Origin: UBA2239 sp050177075
GTDB lineage: Bacteria > Pseudomonadota > Gammaproteobacteria > Burkholderiales > UBA9220
Direction: 5' to 3'
NCBI GenBank assembly: GCA_050177075.1
Contig: JBFXHL010000039.1
Location: forward strand, 1-21,728
Length of the DNA stretch: 21,728 nt
Under the pieces are notes generated by a model, which was not told where the DNA came from, did not search any database, and saw nothing but the letters and a program-made list of their open reading frames with translations. This document shows, piece by piece, positions 14,317 through 21,728 of the stretch. The stretch's first letter is position 1. Each line of letters opens with the position of its first letter. The position numbers and the translations under genes are program-made.

Positions 14317-15026
14317 CATGCCCGAGCTACCGCTCCTCACGCCTTGGGACTAGAATGGGTTTCATGCCCATGGCCGAACTGGAAAATTTCAGTCCCTTCC
14401 GCGAACTCAGCGACGGTAGCAAGGACTTGGTCCGCAGAGGCCTGGTGCGCAAGACCTGCGCCCCGGCGGCCATGGTATTGCACAAGGGGCAGCACATCTC
14501 GGGCGCCTATTTCGTCGTCCGGGGCCGTTTGCGGGTGTTCTCCCTGGCCCCCAACGGCACCGAAGCCACCCTCTATTTCATCGACCCCGGCGAAACCTGC
14601 ATTTTCGCCCTCAACAGCCTGTTCAACGATCTGCTCTACCCCGCCTGGGTCCAGGCCGAGGCGGAGACCACGGTGGCCATGATTCCCGGCCCCCTGTTCC
14701 GTCGCTTGTTCGAGAAGGAACCCCCTATCCAGGACGTGACGGTACGGGCCCTGTCCACGGTGGTCTTTCGCCTGATGGCGGAACTGGAGCAGATCCACGC
14801 CTACAAGCTGGAGCAGCGCCTCGCCAACCTGCTCCTGCTCCATGCCTCCGCGGCGGGCGAACTGCGCATGACCCAGCAGCAGATGGCCCAGCACCTGGGG
14901 ACGACCCGCGAAGTCGTCGCCCGCGCCATGGGGGAGCTGGTCGCCCTGGGTCATGTGGAAACTCGGCGGGGGCGTATTCTGGTCAAGGACTCGGCTGGCT
15001 TGGCCGGCCTCATCGCCAAGACTTAA
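14313..15026 (+). CDS. Crp/Fnr-family transcriptional regulator
   Basis: A DNA-binding regulator with an N-terminal cyclic-nucleotide-type beta barrel (VLHKGQHISGAYFVVRGRLRVF, DPGETCIFALNSLF), a dimer helix, and a C-terminal winged helix-turn-helix (MTQQQMAQHLGTTREVVARA from residue 186). The recognition helix reads TREVVAR: the Glu and Arg shared by CRP and FNR are kept, but the residue giving FNR its TTGAT preference (Ser) is Ala. The N-terminal four-cysteine set of FNR is absent; only two scattered Cys (KTCAP, GETCIF) are seen, so an FNR iron-sulfur cluster is unlikely. The start is uncertain: ATG at 14313 overlaps the peroxidase stop, but 14355, 14364 and 14370 (MAELENFSPFREL) are plausible, and family alignment favours the later ones. 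It may act on the dyad at 12553-12568 and so on its own cluster. Confidence 0.9.
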   Translation: MTCPSYRSSRLGTRMGFMPMAELENFSPFRELSDGSKDLVRRGLVRKTCAPAAMVLHKGQHISGAYFVVRGRLRVFSLAPNGTEATLYFIDPGETCIFALNSLFNDLLYPAWVQAEAETTVAMIPGPLFRRLFEKEPPIQDVTVRALSTVVFRLMAELEQIHAYKLEQRLANLLLLHASAAGELRMTQQQMAQHLGTTREVVARAMGELVALGHVETRRGRILVKDSAGLAGLIAKT

Positions 15027-15027
15027 G

Positions 15028-15516
15028 TCAGTAGAGAATGCGGCCGGGCAGCTCCGCCCACAGCCGCATGGGCTCGAAGGCGTCGTCCAGGAGCAAACGC
15101 TGCGCCGGCACCCGGCGCCGGTCGCCGGGAAGGGACAGTTCCCGGTAAAGTTCGGCGTCGCAAAAACCGATGGCGGCGGCCTCTTCCCGAGTGTTGGCGT
15201 AATAGATGCGCTCGACGCGCGCCCAGTAGGCGGCGGAAAGGCACATGGGACAGGGCTCGCAGGAGGAGTAGAGGATGCTGCCCGGCAACTGGAAATCGGC
15301 CACACTGCGGCAGGCCTCCCGAATCGCCAGCACCTCGGCGTGGGCGGTGGGGTCGCTGGCGGCGATGACCCGGTTCCAGGCTTCCGCCAACACTTCGCCG
15401 TCCCGCACGATCACCGCCCCGAAAGGCCCGCCTTCCGCCGTCTCCAGGCTGCGGCGGGAAAGCTCCACGGCGCGGCGGAGAAAGGCTGCGTGCTGGGAAA
15501 GGTCCGAGTCGCTCAT
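15028..15516 (-). CDS. guaD: Guanine deaminase-like nucleoside/nucleobase deaminase
   Basis: A zinc-dependent cytidine-deaminase-fold enzyme that probably converts guanine to xanthine. The zinc site is His59 with catalytic Glu61 (DPTAHAEVLAIREAC) and Cys89/Cys92 (SSCEPCPMCLSAAYWAR). The pattern GGPFGAVIVRDGEVLAEAWN, the AIGFCDAELYRELSLP stretch and the C-terminal FEPMRLWAEL resemble Bacillus GuaD, and the length (162 aa) fits GuaD (156). The start at 15516 (MSDSDLSQHAAFLRRA) is chosen by family alignment; its ribosome site is weak. A longer start at 15600 would run through the divergent promoter. It converges on the Crp/Fnr gene with a 1-bp gap. Activity on another base cannot be excluded. 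Confidence 0.85.
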   Translation of the reverse strand: MSDSDLSQHAAFLRRAVELSRRSLETAEGGPFGAVIVRDGEVLAEAWNRVIAASDPTAHAEVLAIREACRSVADFQLPGSILYSSCEPCPMCLSAAYWARVERIYYANTREEAAAIGFCDAELYRELSLPGDRRRVPAQRLLLDDAFEPMRLWAELPGRILY

Positions 15517-15577
15517 GACGCAATGGTAGCGCCCTTCCCCCGTCCGCGCCAACAATCCCCGGTGGCGGAAATTCGGC

Positions 15578-15608
15578 TTGACATCCCATGAACATGGCAT
15601 ATGTTCAT
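15578..15608 (+). promoter_or_regulatory. Promoter and operator dyad of the lipoprotein gene
   Basis: A perfect -35, TTGACA (15578-15583), is followed after 16 bp by TATGTT (15600-15605) as -10. Between and over them lies a perfect inverted repeat: ATGAACAT (15588-15595), a 5-bp spacer, and ATGTTCAT (15601-15608). The position covering spacer and -10 fits a repressor. The stretch from 15588 to about 15635 is strikingly AT-rich against its surroundings. The start codon is about 100 bp further on. It also lies upstream of the divergent deaminase gene, which it might affect. Confidence 0.55.
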
Positions 15609-15705
15609 ATTATTCATTTTGTATATTTTGTTCACTTGCGGAGACCGATGTGGGGATGACGCGCCTCTTCCCGCACCCGCTTTTCCAGCCGCGAAAGGGC
15701 CGGCC

Positions 15706-16587
15706 ATGCGCATCCTCCCGAAACTGCTGACCATGGCCGTCATCCTCGTCAACGTGGCGTTCCTGTCCGGTTGCACCGAGGACAAGGCCCAGGCCCTGGT
15801 GACGGCGATCCAATCCTTCGAATCCCAGTCCGTTCTGGCCCTCAATGCCTATGAAACCCTCTTCAAGGAATATGGAACACTGGAAGCCCCGCCGCCGGAA
15901 GAACAGTTCGCCCAGTCCTACGAGGTCGTTGGCAAATATGGCAAGGACGCGCTCAAGTTCGACGAATTCGTCGCCCAGGTCGGGAGTCTCGCCAGGCAGC
16001 GACGGCTGAACGCCATCGAACAGGAGTTCGAGCAGCTCAAGGCCTCCTACTCGCTGCTGCGCAGCGCCTATGAGTCGCTTCCCGCCGGCAGTCTTCTGGG
16101 TTCCCGGTACGCCGCCTGCGGCCAGGCGGTTACCGCCAAGCTCACCGACCAGCTGGCGAATTTTTCCCTGGACGTAAGCCGCTCCCCCCTCTACCCCATG
16201 TCGCTGAGAAGCCAGCTGGCCCAGTTCAAGAGCTTCGCCGCCAGGAAAGACAAGGAAAACGCCCGGAAAGCCTTCGATGCGCTCGTGGCGGGCATCAACC
16301 GCTACGAAGCCCAGCACGAGGATGCCATCCGGCTCTCGCTGGCCGCCGCCGAACAGGGCCGGAAGGTCAGCTGCCTGCTGGCGCGCTATGATGCCGTCTC
16401 CGTATCGGACGTCCTGAACGTGCTTCAATCCGGCCTCGCCTTCGCCGGTAGCCTCAAGGGAATGGACGTTGGCGACGCCGTCACACGGCTCGGCAACATC
16501 AAGCAGGAGATGGAAAAGAGCCCGGAGTGGCAGCGGGCCAAGGACATACCCCTGGTCACCTTGGCTGAATGCCAGACCGCACCCTAA
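15706..16587 (+). CDS. Predicted lipoprotein of unknown function, 293 aa
   Basis: I do not recognise this family. The N-terminus MRILPKLLTMAVILVNVAFLSGC is a lipoprotein signal with lipobox LSGC, the lipid-modified cysteine being residue 23. The next residues, TED, place acidic Asp at +4, not the +2 inner-membrane retention position, so outer-membrane sorting is likely. The rest is helical with charged and heptad-like stretches (AIEQEFEQLKASYSLLRSAYESL; RKDKENARKAFDALVAGINRYEAQ) and three further cysteines. The start at 15706 is fixed by the lipobox; an upstream ATG at 15601 lies in the promoter and is rejected. The TAA stop is part of the CTAA target-site duplication of the MITE that follows. 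Before that insertion the next gene would have begun about 21 bp downstream, which suggests an operon with the two small genes. Confidence 0.82.
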   Translation: MRILPKLLTMAVILVNVAFLSGCTEDKAQALVTAIQSFESQSVLALNAYETLFKEYGTLEAPPPEEQFAQSYEVVGKYGKDALKFDEFVAQVGSLARQRRLNAIEQEFEQLKASYSLLRSAYESLPAGSLLGSRYAACGQAVTAKLTDQLANFSLDVSRSPLYPMSLRSQLAQFKSFAARKDKENARKAFDALVAGINRYEAQHEDAIRLSLAAAEQGRKVSCLLARYDAVSVSDVLNVLQSGLAFAGSLKGMDVGDAVTRLGNIKQEMEKSPEWQRAKDIPLVTLAECQTAP

Positions 16588-16734
16588 GGAAACGCTGAAG
16601 GAATCGGCGAGCGGGATGAAGCGCAAGGCGCACGGAGCGCAGCGGCCGAGACATATCTATCCAGGCGGTGGGCGAGGGAGCGAGCACCGTGCAACGCAGC
16701 GATTCGCCCGCGCAGCCATTTATTCAGCGTTTCC
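16588..16734. mobile_element. 147-bp MITE-like element with 12-bp terminal inverted repeats and CTAA target duplication
   Basis: The ends are perfect 12-bp inverted repeats, GGAAACGCTGAA (16588-16599) and TTCAGCGTTTCC (16723-16734). They are flanked on both sides by CTAA (16584-16587 and 16735-16738), a 4-bp target duplication. The interior is imperfectly palindromic: aligned arms of about 51 nt share blocks such as GCGGG and GCACGG at the same distance from the ends. There is no coding capacity. A 4-bp YTAR target fits the IS5 subgroup of the IS5 family, and ends beginning GGAA are in keeping with that. The parent element is inferred, and no transposase is in the window. Confidence 0.8.
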
Positions 16735-16759
16735 CTAACGTTAAGAAAGGAACCGCGCC

Positions 16760-17059
16760 ATGACCGATGATCAGGACCGTGCCTATATACGCACTGCCGA
16801 AGCAGCACTGGACCGCCTTTTCGACCAGTACGCCGAGGCCTCGCCCGCCGACCAGTGGCTGCTCAAGCCCGCCATCACGAAAGCCTCGGAGGAGCTGCTA
16901 ACGGCACGCCTGGCGCTGTTCAAGGAAGGCGCCCTGACCACTGCCGCGGACATGGCGAGCCTCCAGGCATTGAAACAGGAAATAGACCAGGCCGCCGACA
17001 CCCAGTCCCTCGTCATGTCGGCCGTAAAGCTGGCGGCCCTGCTCGGGGCCTTCGCCTGA
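16760..17059 (+). CDS. Hypothetical 99-aa helical protein
   Basis: No family is recognised. It is a small, acidic, soluble, probably all-helical protein without a signal peptide (MTDDQDRAYIRTAEAALDRL at the start) that becomes hydrophobic only in its last dozen residues (VKLAALLGAFA). AAAGGA lies nine bases before the ATG. It follows the lipoprotein gene, from which it is now separated by the MITE, and precedes the 73-aa membrane protein by 31 bp. Codon use matches the neighbours and the frame is open throughout, so it is likely real. Role unknown; a partner of the lipoprotein or small membrane protein is a guess from order alone. Confidence 0.65.
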   Translation: MTDDQDRAYIRTAEAALDRLFDQYAEASPADQWLLKPAITKASEELLTARLALFKEGALTTAADMASLQALKQEIDQAADTQSLVMSAVKLAALLGAFA

Positions 17060-17090
17060 CCGCCGGGGTACCCTGCACGGAGAGAAGGAC

Positions 17091-17312
17091 ATGAAACGCC
17101 TCCTGACCATGGCGCCGATGATGCTCTGGGGCGCCTCGGCCAATGCGCAGCCGCCGGTTGATCCGGCATCGGTGACATGGGAGGGCCTTATCGGTCTGGC
17201 GCTCTTCGGCGTGATAATCTTGCTGCTGGGGGGTGTCGTGGCTTCGCTCGCCGCCCTGTTCAAGTGGGCGAAAGCCCGAATCAAAACCCGGGTGGGAAGC
17301 TGGAAGGACTAG
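17091..17312 (+). CDS. Hypothetical 73-aa membrane protein
   Basis: A small protein with an N-terminal signal-like segment (MKRLLTMAPMMLWGASANAQ, with a plausible cleavage after ANA), a short proline-rich stretch, one transmembrane helix at about residues 31-56 (LIGLALFGVIILLLGGVVAS), and a strongly basic C-terminal tail (KWAKARIKTRVGSWKD). If the signal is cleaved it is a single-pass inner-membrane protein with a cytoplasmic basic tail. A two-helix holin-like layout is an alternative if it is not cleaved. AGAGAAGGA precedes the ATG. It is third in the unassigned trio and 29 bp before the fumarase. No function can be assigned. Confidence 0.65.
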   Translation: MKRLLTMAPMMLWGASANAQPPVDPASVTWEGLIGLALFGVIILLLGGVVASLAALFKWAKARIKTRVGSWKD

Positions 17313-17341
17313 CCGCCCCCCTTCAACCTACGGATATCCCC

Positions 17342-18745
<1,404 letters not shown>

Positions 18746-18748
18746 TCG

Positions 18749-19414
18749 CTAATCGTCCTTCTGGGCCAGGCCGTGCTCCACGGCGTACACCGCCGCCTGC
18801 ACCCGGCTGCTGAGGTTGAGTTTCTTGAGGATGTTCTGGACGTGGATTTTCACCGTGCTCTCGGCCACGTTGAGGGCCCGGGCCACTTCCTTGTTGCTGG
18901 CCCCCTTGGCGAGGAGGGTGATGATTTCCTTTTCCCGCGGCGACAGTTTCTCCCGCTCGGCTTCCGCGGCCGCCGGCACCTGCTCCTTGGGCTGGCGCAG
19001 TTCCTGCACCAGCTTGCCGGTCATCTGGGGCGACATCACCGACTCGCCCCGGGCCGCGCGCTGGATGGCGTCGATGAGGAACTCGGTTTCGATGTTCTTC
19101 AGCAGATAACCGGCGGCCCCGGCCCGCAGGCAGTCCACCAGGTCCTCGGCGTCCTCGGACACGGTCAGCATCACCACCCGGGTGCCCGGCACCTCCTCGT
19201 TGATCAGCTTCACCGCTTGCCGCCCGGTGATGCCGGGCATGTGCAGGTCCAGCAGCACCACGTCGGGGGAGAGCTGCTTGGCGCGCTTGATTCCCTCCAG
19301 GCCGTCCCCCGCCTCCCCCACCACCTCGAAGCCCTCCTGGCGCTGCAGCAGCAGCTTGATGCCGCTGCGGAAGAGGGTATGGTCGTCGACGATCAGGACT
19401 CGGATGGGCTTCAT
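18749..19414 (-). CDS. narL: Nitrate/nitrite response regulator NarL
   Basis: A two-component response regulator that, once phosphorylated by NarX, binds nitrate-control sites at nar and related promoters. The receiver domain (about 1-120) has the acidic pair Asp10-Asp11, phospho-acceptor Asp56 (VVLLDLHMPG), Thr84 (VMLTVSED) and Lys106 (GYLLKN). The C-terminal LuxR/NarL helix-turn-helix spans about 154-216 (LSPREKEIITLLAKGASNKE, then VARALNVAESTVKIHVQNIL). The 221-aa length fits E. coli NarL (216). Its ATG overlaps the narX stop by 4 bp (ATGA), so the pair is translationally coupled. NarP is excluded mainly by pairing with a NarX-type kinase. Confidence 0.95.
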   Translation of the reverse strand: MKPIRVLIVDDHTLFRSGIKLLLQRQEGFEVVGEAGDGLEGIKRAKQLSPDVVLLDLHMPGITGRQAVKLINEEVPGTRVVMLTVSEDAEDLVDCLRAGAAGYLLKNIETEFLIDAIQRAARGESVMSPQMTGKLVQELRQPKEQVPAAAEAEREKLSPREKEIITLLAKGASNKEVARALNVAESTVKIHVQNILKKLNLSSRVQAAVYAVEHGLAQKDD

Positions 19415-21345
19415 GCGGCTTCCTTTTGCATTCGGGCGAGAGTGAGGCGGATTTCGGTACCGGCGCCGGGTGAGGATATCACCTCCAGCTTGCCGCCGAT
19501 GCGATGGGCGCGCTCCTTCATGATGTTGAGGCCCACATGGGAGTCGCCGGGATTCCTGCCGGGGTCGAAGCCACGGCCGTTGTCGCGGACGGCAATGATG
19601 TAGTTGCCGTCCCGTTCCAGGGTCACCGTCACCTCGCTGGCCTGGGAATGCTTGCGCACGTTGGACAGCGCTTCCTGAACGATGTGCAGCACCTGGGTTT
19701 CGTATTCCGGCTCCAGGGGGGCCCCCTGGCCGCTGGCCTCGAGGGCGGCACGAATGCCGGTCTGCCCCTCGAACTTGTCCAGGCTGCTGCGGATGGCCCC
19801 CTCCAGGTCGGACTGGTGGACCCGGGTCCGGAAGTGGACCAGCAGCTCCCGCACGTCGTCGTAGCTCTCCTGCACCCCTTCGCGGATGTGGGGCAGGGTC
19901 TCCAGGGCCTCCTGCTCCTTGCCGCGCTTGAGGGAGTCCTCCAGCAGCTGCACCTGGATGTTGAGGAAAGCCAGCCCCTGGGCGATGCTGTCGTGGAGCT
20001 CCTGGGCCAGGAGGTTGCGTTCCTCGGAAATGGCCAGCTCCTTCTCCCGCGACACCAGGCGCTGGTTTTCGATGGCCACGCCCAGGTGCTGGCCCACGGT
20101 TTCCAGCAGCTGCACCTCCTGGGGCTGGAAGGCGCGGCCCTCGTAGAAATAGAGGTTGAAGATGCCCAAGAGGCGCTTCTTCACCCGGATAGTGAACACC
20201 GACACGGTGCGGTAGCCTTCCTTGGTGCAGTTGTAGAGCAGGGGGCGGTCCAGGGGCTGGCTGAGGTCGAGGTAAATCGGCTTTTCCTCACTGGCGACGC
20301 CGCCGCAGACGCACTCCCCCACTTCCAGGCAGGACTCCTTCCGGAAAAAGTCCTCCGACAAGCCCTCCGTCACCACCAGATGCAGGGTTTGCCCGTTGTC
20401 CGCCACCAGCCGCACCGCACCGCCGTGGGCGCCGAACTGCCCCATCAGGCGGCGGATGAAACGGCGGCACAATTCCTCCACCGTCGCCGGCTCGTTGAGG
20501 AAGGCGGTGATTTCGTACAGCAGGGCCAATTCTTCGTTCTTTTCCTCCAGGCTGCGGGTTTTCGCCTCCACCCGCTGCTCCAGGGTGGCGTAGAGGTTTT
20601 CCAGGTGGTCCGCCATCTGGTTGAAGCCGAAGGCCAGGCTGCCGAACTCGTCCCGGGTCCGCACCGGCACCCGGACGCTGAAATCCTCCGCCGCCATGCG
20701 TCGGATGCCGTCCTGCAGCTTGCGGATGGGGCGGATGATGAGGACGAACATGAGATAGATCAGCAGGGCCGTGCCGGCCATGGCCAAGCCCACCAGGGAA
20801 AGCTGGATGGAGCGCAGCAGGCTGGTCTTGCGGGCATTGTCCTGCTCGATGCGCAGCACCAGTTCGTTGATCATGCTGACGTAGCGCTCCACCGCCGGGC
20901 GGTAGGAACGCAGCAACAGGCGGCGCGCATCGGGAGATTTGCTCGCCAGAACCTCCTCCAGCAACGGCTTGATGTTGCCGTACCACTCGCCCTTGAGTTC
21001 CTCCATCTGGGCATTCACCGCCGGATCACGCGGCAGGAACAGGGGCCGCGCCGGGTCACCCCGTTCCAGCTTCCCCAGCACCTTCTCGAAATTCGTCATT
21101 TCGAGACGTACCTCCCGCTCCATGGCGGAAAACTCCAGGCCCTGGTAGACGTTGTGGCTGAGGAGATAGGCCAGACGGTAGGACCGCATGCGCTCGCTGC
21201 CCGCGTCGTTGATCGCCGCGCCGCCCCCCTCCAGCTGCCAGGAGTAGTACAGGGTGGAGCCGATGGCCGTGAGGGCCACCAGGAAAAACACCATCAGGAT
21301 GCCGATCAGCTTGAAGCTGAGTTTCTGAAAAACAACTCCGGTCAT
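19411..21345 (-). CDS. narX: Nitrate/nitrite sensor histidine kinase NarX
   Basis: A membrane sensor kinase for nitrate and nitrite. In the 644 residues: membrane helix 1 at 13-35; a periplasmic helical sensor with the P-box (AINDAGSERMRSYRLAY, 44-60), including the Arg that binds nitrate in E. coli NarX; membrane helix 2 at about 183-205; HAMP to about 257; a coiled-coil linker; a GAF-like central module (275-430) with the cysteines typical of NarX (Cys293, 339, 345, 347, 373); a HisKA_3 dimer domain with phospho-acceptor His451 (RNLLAQELHDSIAQGLAFL); and an ATPase domain (EALSNVRKH, DNGRGF, VGLNIMKERA). ATG 21345 follows GGAAGGGG. Longer in-frame starts at 21384 and 21489 lie inside the MITE-like element and are rejected. 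It is slightly longer than E. coli NarX (598). Confidence 0.95.
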   Translation of the reverse strand: MTGVVFQKLSFKLIGILMVFFLVALTAIGSTLYYSWQLEGGGAAINDAGSERMRSYRLAYLLSHNVYQGLEFSAMEREVRLEMTNFEKVLGKLERGDPARPLFLPRDPAVNAQMEELKGEWYGNIKPLLEEVLASKSPDARRLLLRSYRPAVERYVSMINELVLRIEQDNARKTSLLRSIQLSLVGLAMAGTALLIYLMFVLIIRPIRKLQDGIRRMAAEDFSVRVPVRTRDEFGSLAFGFNQMADHLENLYATLEQRVEAKTRSLEEKNEELALLYEITAFLNEPATVEELCRRFIRRLMGQFGAHGGAVRLVADNGQTLHLVVTEGLSEDFFRKESCLEVGECVCGGVASEEKPIYLDLSQPLDRPLLYNCTKEGYRTVSVFTIRVKKRLLGIFNLYFYEGRAFQPQEVQLLETVGQHLGVAIENQRLVSREKELAISEERNLLAQELHDSIAQGLAFLNIQVQLLEDSLKRGKEQEALETLPHIREGVQESYDDVRELLVHFRTRVHQSDLEGAIRSSLDKFEGQTGIRAALEASGQGAPLEPEYETQVLHIVQEALSNVRKHSQASEVTVTLERDGNYIIAVRDNGRGFDPGRNPGDSHVGLNIMKERAHRIGGKLEVISSPGAGTEIRLTLARMQKEAA

Positions 21346-21370
21346 GGGGGCCCCTTCCGCATTGGTTAAA

Positions 21371-21543
21371 CCCAGATTATCCATTAGGCGGCCCTTCGAG
21401 CCTGCGTGAGCGCTAGCGGACGGTTTGCGGCCATTTTTGTCCCTTGCTCGGCGTCCATGGAATGACCATGGACTTCTCCCAAGTGACAAAACTGTCTCGC
21501 AACCCGTCTCGCCATCCTCTCACGCCCTAATGAATAATCTGGG
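21371..21543. mobile_element. 173-bp palindromic MITE-like element with TTAAA target duplication, upstream of narX
   Basis: The ends are 18-bp inverted repeats (CCCAGATTATCCATTAGG at 21371-21388 and its inverted copy at 21526-21543, one mismatch). They are flanked by the direct repeat TTAAA (21366-21370 and 21544-21548). The centre is a perfect hairpin, GTCCATGG-AATGA-CCATGGAC (21453-21473), and flanking sequence out to TTTTGTC continues the symmetry (about 20 of 26 positions), so nearly the whole element can fold into one hairpin. It has no credible gene. The TTAA-like target is reminiscent of the IS1380 family, but parentage is uncertain. It ends 20 bp before the narX start codon, so the narXL transcript must cross it or start within it. 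Confidence 0.82.
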
Positions 21544-21548
21544 TTAAA

Positions 21549-21728
21549 GGGATGTTCCATAAAGACTGGGGTCATGTAAACCCGCGACATCAAGAAAATC
21601 CAGTTGTGTATCGTTCTTTCTGTAAATTCCGTTTTTGCCGCAGGCAGGAAGTTTTGCCGGGCGGACGACCTGGGCACGTAGCGCCCGGGGCGGCTGGCCG
21701 GCAAAACGGCGCGGCGGTGGCATGATGC
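21549..21728. other. Non-coding region upstream of narXL with inverted repeats
   Basis: No convincing gene is seen to the end of the window. A perfect 10-bp inverted repeat, GTTTTGCCGG (21651-21660) and CCGGCAAAAC (21698-21707), encloses a smaller GGGC/GCCC stem. A third TTTTGCCG copy lies at 21633-21640. No T-run follows on either strand, so it is not a clear terminator. The original narXL promoter should lie here, displaced by the MITE, but I could not identify a good -35/-10 pair. Confidence 0.5.

Noticed and set aside
15601..15705. Longer start for the lipoprotein (MFILFILYILF...)
   Set aside because: It would place translation on the -10/operator, and the true lipoprotein signal with LSGC begins at 15706.
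21346..21489. N-terminal extension of NarX
   Set aside because: The extra residues are encoded by the inverted repeat and interior of the inserted element. The ATG at 21345 has a good ribosome site and fits the NarX N-terminus.
21384..21704. 106-codon minus-strand frame upstream of narX
   Set aside because: Much of it lies within the palindromic MITE-like element and the rest in repeat-rich non-coding DNA; there is no ribosome site or family resemblance.

Overview
This is a GC-rich chromosomal segment from a facultatively anaerobic, nitrate-respiring proteobacterium. The gene set (narK1-narK2-narGHJI, NarXL, a DsrC-like protein next to nar, a di-heme peroxidase) and the codon use suggest a betaproteobacterial denitrifier, perhaps Rhodocyclales. 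That placement is inference; the window has no rRNA or other taxonomic marker.

Layout. (1) 1-2147, minus strand: the 5' part of a methyl-accepting chemotaxis protein (it runs off the left edge) with an all-helical sensor resembling the NIT nitrate/nitrite domain, preceded by a small SAM methyltransferase with a palindromic operator over its promoter. (2) 2148-2656, minus: a DsrC-family protein lacking both C-terminal cysteines, behind a near-consensus FNR-type class II promoter. (3) 2657-12378, minus: the nitrate respiration operon narK1-narK2-narG-narH-narJ-narI, ending in a strong intrinsic terminator at 2657-2725. (4) 12379-12638: a divergent regulatory region with a 16-bp CRP/FNR-like dyad and a 21-bp-spaced direct repeat. 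(5) 12639-15026, plus: a DUF4242-like small protein, a membrane-anchored di-heme cytochrome c peroxidase and a Crp/Fnr regulator. (6) 15028-15516, minus: a guanine-deaminase-like enzyme. (7) 15706-17312, plus: an unrecognised trio (lipoprotein, 99-aa soluble protein, 73-aa membrane protein), interrupted after the first gene by a 147-bp MITE-like insertion. (8) 17342-18745, plus: class II fumarase. (9) 18749-21345, minus: narX-narL, translationally coupled, with a second MITE-like insertion (173 bp) just upstream of narX. (10) 21549-21728: non-coding sequence with inverted repeats.

How the genes work together: NarX senses nitrate/nitrite and phosphorylates NarL; NarK1/NarK2 move nitrate in and nitrite out; NarGHI reduces nitrate at the cytoplasmic face using quinol, after NarJ-assisted cofactor insertion. 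The DsrC-like protein probably shares anaerobic control with nar through its own promoter. The peroxidase and Crp/Fnr genes may form a linked redox-response unit. The least expected features are the cysteine-less DsrC protein with its well-placed FNR-type promoter, the two short mobile elements with clean target-site duplications, and the unassigned lipoprotein trio.
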